A stretch of 64,000 bases of DNA from Takakia lepidozioides (Eukaryota; Streptophyta; Takakiopsida; Takakiales; Takakiaceae). The stretch lies in the NCBI GenBank assembly GCA_030704615.1, contig CM060734.1, forward strand, positions 51,228,042-51,292,041. Reading direction: 5' to 3'. The translations under genes and the position numbers were made by a program. This document shows, piece after piece, positions 56,042 to 64,000 of the stretch (positions within the stretch are counted from its first letter, which is position 1; each line of letters opens with the position of its first letter). Below the pieces are notes generated by a model, which had not been told where the DNA came from, did no database searches, and was given only the letters and a program-made list of their open reading frames with translations.

Positions 56042-59000
56042 ATGGAGAGATTTAGAGAGAGAGGTAAGAGAAAGAGAGAGGTGCGAGCGTCTTGCAATGT
56101 ACTACGCGCTCTGATTTCTTTTCCTGTAGCTGCTATGCTTTGGTATCTGGTAGTGCCTGTGGTTGCTGCGAGCTCGGCCTGCAGAACCGGCTGTGGAGGC
56201 GTCTCCATTCAGTACCCCTTTGGCATCGATCAGGGCTGTGGGAGCTACAGTTTTAGCAACACTCTAGAATGCAGCAACCGTACAAACACCTTGAATTTCA
56301 TCACCCCGTCTCTAAACTATACGGTACAATCCATTGACTATTCCAGGAACACCATCTCCCTCTCGGACCAATCCATGACCACCTGCAGTGATGGGCTTGT
56401 TCCAGGGGAAAATTTCAGTCTTGGTTCTTCGAGCCCGTTTTATCTCTTTGAAGATAACGACCTGCTATTACTGAATTGCAAAGACAATGCCAGCCTTGTG
56501 CGGTCCTCTCTCTTCTCGTGCAATGACTCTGTGAGTGTCTGCAGTGCCTTCAAGACATGTACTGACTACTCTAATACTAACGCCTCGAAATTGGTTACCA
56601 CATGTTGTGCGCTCAATACACGATCAAACAAGTCCATCGATCTCTCTGTGCTCAGGTACATCACATCCCCTCCCTTTCTGTGCCCTTTCCTCTCTGTGAC
56701 GCAAGTTTACTGCAACCTGAAGCTGTATAGATATATACGCACGTACGAATCACAACTACATGGATAGGCTCTGGTCGTCACCAAACCTGCTAAGTGTGTC
56801 TTGGAGTATTTGTGGAATGATTCATGCAATGTCCAGATCGAGTCTGTAGCTTATTACATTCTTTTGTCTCAATTTGCAACGATGGGATAGTTGTGCTGGC
56901 TATACAAGCCTACACAATTACAACTCGATCAGCACAGACATCAGCAAATTTAAGTTCTTCATTGAGCTTGCATGGATTGAGCCCCAAGAGCTTTCCCAAT
57001 GCAATCTATGCGACAACAGCTCAGGCTCCTGTGGCTACAATTCTACACATGAGTTTTCATGCCTTTGCGAAGACACAAACACAACTTCAGTCTGCCCTGG
57101 TAACGCTCTCTACTCCTGCTGGCATAATAGATTTTTCTTAAGTATCTCTCTCTGCCACTTTCTTGCCCTCAGGCCGCCTGTGGACATTATAACCTAGTTT
57201 CTTTCTGTCTTCTCTCTCTGCAGTCATGAGTGTTGTCGTACCCCGTGGGCCTCCGCGGACGCAATACCTTTGTTGGTGGCCTCTGAACAGTTGTTCACAC
57301 GATAGCTAAAGAACAATCGCATGACAATCGTACTTGCGATTGCAGGCCTGCTCACACAGTTTTGTAGAATTCCTTCACGGCAGCTTGCAACGGCAGTCTG
57401 AAATTGCGCAGAGCAAGAGGATGCAGAGAAGACGAACAATTCCATTCTCTTTCAGTTTCTCTGAAAGTGGCACTGCAACCGCCTCTTAGTCTCATCTATG
57501 TAGAGTAGGGAGGATTGTGGTGATAGTGGAGTGGGAGGGCTTCGTTCATACAGTAGTCGATGCTCCCAAATGAGGTCAATTGATTTTAACCTTTTTTCTT
57601 CTCCCCGGATTTGCAGTGGTTCATTAACAAATCTAACTAAATGTGACATACCCCGCATTTCTCCATTTCAGTTGGGACAGCTCTCTCCAATTTCTGTCGA
57701 AATTTTGCTAACAGGTGCATCAAATTAACTCGTCTGCAGAATCTTCCACACACTTGACATCAAGGACAAAAGCTGTGATAGGAGGTCAGTCACCACTCCA
57801 TCATGCTTCCTTCTCCAATCTGTGTTTACAGCATACACTTTGTTCACAGTCTGTCAATGGCTCTTCAGTTTCAGTTTAAGTTATCTTGAGGAAAAGACTT
57901 TGCATCGCAGGTACAATTGTGGGAGTTGGTACCGTCATTCTTTGCGTTATTGTAGTCCTCACCCGCTGCTGCCGAATGGAGAAGCTGAAAGATTTTGAAG
58001 TCCTTGAGTTTGATACCATGGATGGCATCTTAGAAGCTCCTACCAGGTTCTCATACAAGGAGTTGCTTATTGCTACTGATAATTTCAGTAATCAGCTCGG
58101 GCACGGCGGGTTTGGCGTAGTCTACAAGGGGGTCCTTACAGATGGCCAGTTGATTGCAGTCAAGAAGTTGGAAGGCTCAAGGCAAGGAGAGAAGCAGTTC
58201 CGAGCTGAGGTACCAACATCTGAGACTGTCTAACATTGCATACTCTGTCTGGGATATAATACCACTCTTTTAAGAGTTTTAATTACAGTAAAGAGGTAGT
58301 TGTATCAACTGCAAACTGTGGTGAGAGCTTATGTTTTCCATACATTTGTTCTCTTGCTCTAAGCTACAAAGTCCACTGAGTGCATCCTCTCTCTTGTACA
58401 AGGACAGAATGCCACTTTCAAAGATTGACCCATGTGGCACTCTGGCTGCTATAAAGCTTCTTCCTTTCCATCTTTCTCCGGAATTTTTCAGCACCTCTGT
58501 GGGCCTCAACTTACTTGCAGTGATCTAGTAGTTATTCCTTAACTGTTTTGCCTATTTTTCCCATTAGTTCTTTGGATACTTGTAGAAGTTAAGAGGTCCC
58601 TTTTCGATTCTTGTTTCTTATGTGTTTGTGGGCCCATTAAGCTGTTGGATTTAATTGATCCCCTTTCTTTCTTGTCTCAAACCAAACAGTTCTCTAGTTC
58701 CCCTACTGCGACTGGCAGTGCAAGCACAAGAATGCCACAGGAGAAAGATCTTCTATTTAACTTTTGATTGCTCCATGGTAGGTGTGAGGCATAGGTCACT
58801 CCCAGAGCTCTTTCATCTGCACTTGAGTAATCAACACTGTTGTTGGCAGGCATGAGGCCTGTGGCAACTTATCTGAGTTTCAATCCTTTGTAGTCAGTGT
58901 TTGCAGGAAACGCATGATGAGTGCATCTCTGCAACCAAGAGAACCTCCAATCCAGAGTGAGGGACATAACTGCAATGCCCATCCGACCTGCAAACACTTA

Positions 59001-60226
59001 GAATGTCCAAGAGACCCAATCAGCTAGAAAGTCCAAAATCTTTCAATGGGCTCAATTGACATTGTGATCTGAAACTTTCAGGTGGCTACCATAGGCAACA
59101 TCCATCACTTCAATCTGGTGCGCTTCTTTGGGTACTGCGTCGAAGGCTCTGAGAGACTACTTGTGTATGAATACATGAACAACAGTTCACTTGACAAGTT
59201 TGTGTTTAAGAAGAGAAAAGAGGGGTTCATCCTTGACTGGCCTAGACGCTTCTCAATTGCCTTGGATGTGGCCCAAGGATTGGCGTACTTACATGAGGGA
59301 TGCAGAAAGCGGATCGTGCACTGTGACATCAAGCCAGAAAACATCCTTTTGGATGACAATTTCTCAGGAAAACTTTCTGATTTTGGACTCGCTAAGCTCA
59401 TAGACAGGCAAGAGGCCGATGCTTTCACAGTTGTGCGAGGTACCCGAGGCTATCTGGCCCCTGAATGGTTTCTCAGCAACACTCCCATCACCGAGAAATG
59501 TGATGTATACAGCTATGGGATGGTGCTATTGGAACTGATCGGAGGTCGACGGAATGTAGATTTTGAGCTCAGCTCACCCCAATTCTACTTTCATGTCTGG
59601 GTGTATGACAAGATTGAAAGCTCTGATCTCAGGGAGATCATCGACATGCATGTTGCAAAGACAGCAGATTTGGATCAAGTCATGCGTTTGGCGCGTTTGG
59701 CGCTCTGGTGTGTTCAAGAGGATCCTAGCCAGCGGCCTACAATGGGCAAGGTAACTTCATTTTTTTCTACAGTTTTGTGTCTAATGTACGATCAAGGGAA
59801 AGGTTCCCCCCCAGTGTGGTATGCCATGTCACTGCGGTTGTTGAATTGCCGTTAAGGAAGAAGCATTCAACTTTTGTAACAAGCAGTGAACAAAATCATC
59901 TTGAGATGATATTTGCTCACCTTAGGTTCGAACCCTTGAATATGTTTTGCTGTAGAAAACCTCTTCCCATCCTGTGTCCCTGGAGGCTCAACTTGCAAAG
60001 AACTTACAGCAGACCTGTCTTGGCCACTGGAGCCACTGTACTGTATTATAGATCTGATATTTCCAAGTTGTCTCTCAATTGACTTCAGGTGGTGCAAGTG
60101 CTAGAAGGTGTCAGTGAGGTTGAAAACCCACCTGTTCCCTTCAGAAGACCGAATGTTGTGTTGCGTACCAAAACCTCTGTTTCAACTGCCACTGGAGGGT
60201 CTTGGAGCTATCCCTCAGGGCGATGA
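56042..60226 (+). CDS. Receptor-like kinase with GUB_WAK extracellular domain, non-RD kinase
   Basis: This is a cell-surface kinase of the LRK10L/WAK-associated type. Exons are 56042-56655, 56891-57099, probably 57740-57784, then 57911-58209, 59082-59750 and 60089-60226. Phase fits across the introns I could check. The Met at 56135 ([15 protein letters not shown]) gives a better signal peptide than the first [47 protein letters not shown]. Exon 2 has the WAK-associated Cys pattern [15 protein letters not shown] and FSCLCED. The membrane segment is [18 protein letters not shown]. Kinase motifs: [33 protein letters not shown] (Cys before Asp, non-RD), [18 protein letters not shown]. It ends at TGA 60224. 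It probably senses wall polysaccharide, as family members do. Confidence 0.88.
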
Positions 60227-61240
60227 ATCGGCCACGGAAGGTCTCCTCTGCCATTCTGGACATCACCCACCAAATATGGACTCATCCACACTCGGTTCAC
60301 ACAATCCCTAGATCCAGAGGACAGATGGCTAACTCATCTCGTGAGGATACTCGGATTTGTAGAGTAAGTACCGTGCAGGAAGTGGGCATGGACGACAATT
60401 TCTATTTACTTTTGTACTATTCGATCACGGAAAGATACCTTTTCAGAAGTCGCTTGTCGACCCTGCACTGGGCAGAAGCATTCAATCTCAATCTCAATCT
60501 CAGGATCAGACGTCCTTAAGCGCCTACAACCTTCACGAGTCACCACATCTGCAGGCCACAGCGATGTAGCACCCATTTATCAATCACACCCCACCCATAA
60601 GCTCCTTCAGCTTCCCGTGGACCGAATTGAGCATATGTAGCAACTACCATGGAAGCTCGAAATCCAGAGAGGCTCCGCGGGACACGCATCAAATAGTGAG
60701 AAAAATTCTACTTGAGCTTAGTTGGAGGGCCCCGTTAGGGGGCAGCCAGAAGAATAGGATGTGCCGTTTTTTGTACCCTGCGCACGGTATTCTATTCTAA
60801 AAAGCGAAGGATTAGGTTGCTCTGCGCTAAGCACACGACTGTGAGTAAGACAGCAGGCCTAAGAGTTTCGTGCAAACGATATGGGATAATTCGGAGGCTC
60901 CGCCTCCACGGTATTTTCACCGTACAAGTATGGTAGTACCTTGGCAAGATCAACAATCATATGTCGAATATTTATTTTATTCTGAGAATTTCATTTCAAC
61001 ATATGGAATATTTCTAAATATGCTTTATTATCATTCACAAAGTTCCTTAATTTCACAAAATCAATTTCCAAAAGTTTCAACAATATTTGAAATATTAAAA
61101 TTTGTGTCGAAGTTGCCAAGGAACTACGGAATGTCGGGGGTACTCTAAAGGGGCACTGCTGATTCATCCCTGAGCTTTCTCCTCATCCATCCATCTCCAA
61201 GCTGTATGGTTTCTGTGATGAGTTTTCATACGGTAGTTAT
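60227..61240. other. No gene recognised downstream of the kinase
   Basis: This is presumably kinase 3' flank. It is AT-rich from 60,940 to 61,130, and no ORF with recognisable features is present. Confidence 0.4.
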
Positions 61241-61740
61241 NNNNNNNNNNNNNNNNNNNNNNNNNNNNNNNNNNNNNNNNNNNNNNNNNNNNNNNNNNNN
61301 NNNNNNNNNNNNNNNNNNNNNNNNNNNNNNNNNNNNNNNNNNNNNNNNNNNNNNNNNNNNNNNNNNNNNNNNNNNNNNNNNNNNNNNNNNNNNNNNNNNN
61401 NNNNNNNNNNNNNNNNNNNNNNNNNNNNNNNNNNNNNNNNNNNNNNNNNNNNNNNNNNNNNNNNNNNNNNNNNNNNNNNNNNNNNNNNNNNNNNNNNNNN
61501 NNNNNNNNNNNNNNNNNNNNNNNNNNNNNNNNNNNNNNNNNNNNNNNNNNNNNNNNNNNNNNNNNNNNNNNNNNNNNNNNNNNNNNNNNNNNNNNNNNNN
61601 NNNNNNNNNNNNNNNNNNNNNNNNNNNNNNNNNNNNNNNNNNNNNNNNNNNNNNNNNNNNNNNNNNNNNNNNNNNNNNNNNNNNNNNNNNNNNNNNNNNN
61701 NNNNNNNNNNNNNNNNNNNNNNNNNNNNNNNNNNNNNNNN
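61241..61740. other. Assembly gap of 500 N
   Basis: A second run of exactly 500 N. The ORFs that appear to cross it are artefacts of the N run. Confidence 0.99.
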
Positions 61741-62159
61741 CGGCAGGAGCCATCGGATGTTTCATCATTGAATCTGAGATGAAGTCCCTGTCGCTTCTTG
61801 GCAATGAGAGTGAAACAATGCGCAACACATTTGCTTCCGATCTTCGTTGTGTTCGGGGAGGCTTTCCACTTCAATTAGAATCGACAAAGGTCTGTGCAGC
61901 ACCCTCTTCAAGCAGTTCCATTCATAAAAAATATGATGGAAACAACATGTCCCTTGCCAGGAAGTAGATTTTGTAGACCGGTTCCGTAGTAAGTGACCAT
62001 TGAGCTCCATTGGCAATGACACTTACTTGTGAGCACCAAGTTCTAGAAGTACATGTCTGTTCATGGGTGTTATTCCACTTTGCCATTCCATCCACATTCA
62101 ACCTATGTAACCCACTCAATGGGACACCCATGGGCCGTGGTGACACACCGCAGGGTTAA
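61741..62159. other. Unrecognised 420-bp stretch after the gap
   Basis: Open frames run out of the gap on both strands but show no domain I know. They may be the edge of a mobile element hidden in the gap. Confidence 0.3.
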
Positions 62160-63290
62160 CTGTCTGGGGTTTCATAACGTAACATAGCTCTACTTAGTGT
62201 AACTTGCATCTGTGGACTCCACACAGTGTAACACAGATGATGTGAACCTCTTCAGTGTACTCATTGTGGTGTAACTCCAAGTGTAACTACTGCAATGTAA
62301 CTATCAACAGTGTAACCTAGTATGTAACCCATAGAAAATATGCTGTCAGTGGTGTAACTCTGAGAACAATGTGACTACAATGTGACTACAGGGTCTGGGT
62401 TAGTCTGCCGGGGTTACTGACCCTTCAATACAGAGTGGGAAGATGTTGAAGTCGAGCACCTTTAGTCACCAACACTAGCCCCTGTATGTGTCCCCTCTAT
62501 GTGTAACCCAATTTGTGTGTAACCCATGGACGTGTAATCCATGAGATAGATAATCATTCCGTTCAACCTATGTTATGGACCAGTGTAGCCCTCCGGAGTG
62601 TACTTGTTGTTGTGTAAACCCCAAGAATGTATGTATCCCGACCATATGTAACCCCCATTGATGTCACCCCCATCGCATGTACCCATTGTACTTTGGGGTG
62701 CACTTATAAACCCCCGATGCTACATCACCCCATCTTATGTATCCCCACGACACGTAGCCCTTGTATAGGCAACCCTGCCCACTTTCATTGTGCACAGTGT
62801 AACTTAGAACTGTGTAACCCTCTTGAGTGAGTGTAACCCAGAGTGTTGTAACTCCAAGAAGTATGTAGCCCCGACCAGATGTTACCCCCACACTATTGTG
62901 ACCCCATCGTATGTAACCCATTGTACATAGCCCTCATGTATGTAACCCATGTAGTATAAATCTGAGAACTTCAGTGCACAAACACTTCAGTGCGAAAAAA
63001 ATAAAAAATAAAACAAATGCGCATAGTCGAGGTGGGGTTACATGCCACGAAAGTATACTGTTTCAGCAACGTGGACCCTGACATAGCCCAGGTATGTAAC
63101 CCATAAGTGTAACCCCACGTTGTGAGACCCGGCATGGTGTAACCCATCACTTATGTGTGAACCCACAGAGTGTAAGCCCATTGCCCCAGGGCCCAAAGGT
63201 GTACCCAAGTACTTGTCTATGATTCCACTTCATGTAACCTTATAAGGTGTAACCCCATGTAAGCCCATTGCATGAAACCCAAACTATGAA
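62160..63290 (+). repeat. Dispersed GTGTAACCC motif field
   Basis: TGTAACC, TGTAACTC or GTGTAACCCA appears dozens of times at irregular 10-40 bp spacing over 1.1 kb. More copies lie at 63,820-63,925 and 50,835-50,890. There is no fixed unit length, so it is a degenerate, much-shuffled tandem repeat. No coding potential. A heptamer plant telomere (CCCTAAA) is not present. Confidence 0.8.
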
Positions 63291-64000
63291 GTGTTACGAA
63301 CAAACCACATAGAAGCAAAAATGCATCAAGAGACGCTATTTATTTCTTTGGCCATCTGACCAAGTCTTTGTCCATCTCGTCACACAGCCAACTAATCATA
63401 TGAGTACGGGAAGCTATCATGGTTGACTCGTTGAACCAACTTGCAGTAAACGCCCGCCTATGACGGGTTCGATCTTCTGTGGTTTTCACATTGAACTTCC
63501 ACTCCAAGTAAAATTGCACAAAACAAAGTGCATAAAAGCCCCACTCCCAACAGCTCCGTTGTGGGGGACACTGGCCTCAAACCATTCCATCCTCTCCATG
63601 ACGTAACTGAAGTCATCAGATCCAGGCATGAAATCAAAGAACGCTATGGCAAAATTTCGCAAAATTCCTTCAATGAGTTTGGGTCGGGCAATGGTTTATG
63701 GGAGTCCAAATGTACTATCCGACCTCGGCGCTCTAAAACAGCTACACTCCAGTGATCACTGCAACACAAACAAAGCCGTTACGTCAGAATAGAAAAAAAC
63801 ATCTCCAATGAAACCCTTGTGGTGTAACCCAGTAGTGTAACCTTTTGTACTGTAACTCTAAACGGTTGTTACACAACTAGTCAGCAGTCACTAGTGCAAC
63901 TCAGTCTAGAATAGAGGAGTGTAACCCAACATGCTCAGTCAACGCTGAAATTACTTACTCGAAGACAATAGGGATGACAACCACGTCCACAAGATCTCGA
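63291..64000. other. No gene recognised at window end
   Basis: A 75-codon open frame at 63,528-63,755 has no recognisable domain. GACGGGTTCGATCTTC at about 63,460 resembles a tRNA B box in isolation. The GTGTAACCC motif resumes after 63,820. Confidence 0.35.

Noticed and set aside
61164-61967. ORFs of 200-250 codons across the second gap
   Set aside because: They consist mainly of N; the few real codons at each end show no shared domain.

Overview
The window looks like nuclear DNA of a streptophyte, most likely a charophyte alga (Chara-like) or an early-diverging land plant. The evidence is a FRA1-type plant kinesin-4 with about 20 small GT-AG exons, a plant receptor kinase with a GUB_WAK extracellular domain, L1-type LINEs, large Ty3/gypsy elements and a MULE. 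Two runs of exactly 500 N (9693-10192 and 61241-61740) are assembly gaps. The species assignment is inference.

Only two host-type genes are recognisable: the kinesin at 1336-8733 (+) and the receptor-like kinase at 56042-60226 (+). Nearly everything between them is nested mobile DNA. From left to right: LINE 3' tails (1-880); kinesin; gap; a minus-strand Ty3/gypsy element (about 10.2-23.0 kb) whose integrase is split by a 2,150-bp TIR element with a 4-bp target duplication; a putative composite DNA transposon (about 24.14-34.91 kb) with a minus-strand Mutator-like transposase and a plus-strand, multi-exon gene joining a ParB-like domain to a DNA amino-methyltransferase; a minus-strand L1-type LINE (35.05-50.2 kb) split by a plus-strand Ty3/gypsy element (37,196-about 48,333); then repeat-rich sequence up to and beyond the kinase.

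The most remarkable content is two unrelated DNA methyltransferases carried by two different mobile elements about 9 kb apart. (1) The gypsy element at 37-48 kb encodes a C5-cytosine methyltransferase between protease and reverse transcriptase, and a PHD-finger-like module after integrase. (2) The composite DNA transposon encodes a ParB-like/beta-class amino-methyltransferase protein of about 1,100 residues; nine introns keep phase exactly. Two of its introns carry twelve copies of a 24-bp palindrome, seven of them spaced 84-85 bp apart.

The mobile-element ORFs are all decayed. Nearly every premature stop I checked is one C-to-T step from CAG, CAA or CGA on the coding strand, which fits deamination of methylated cytosine.
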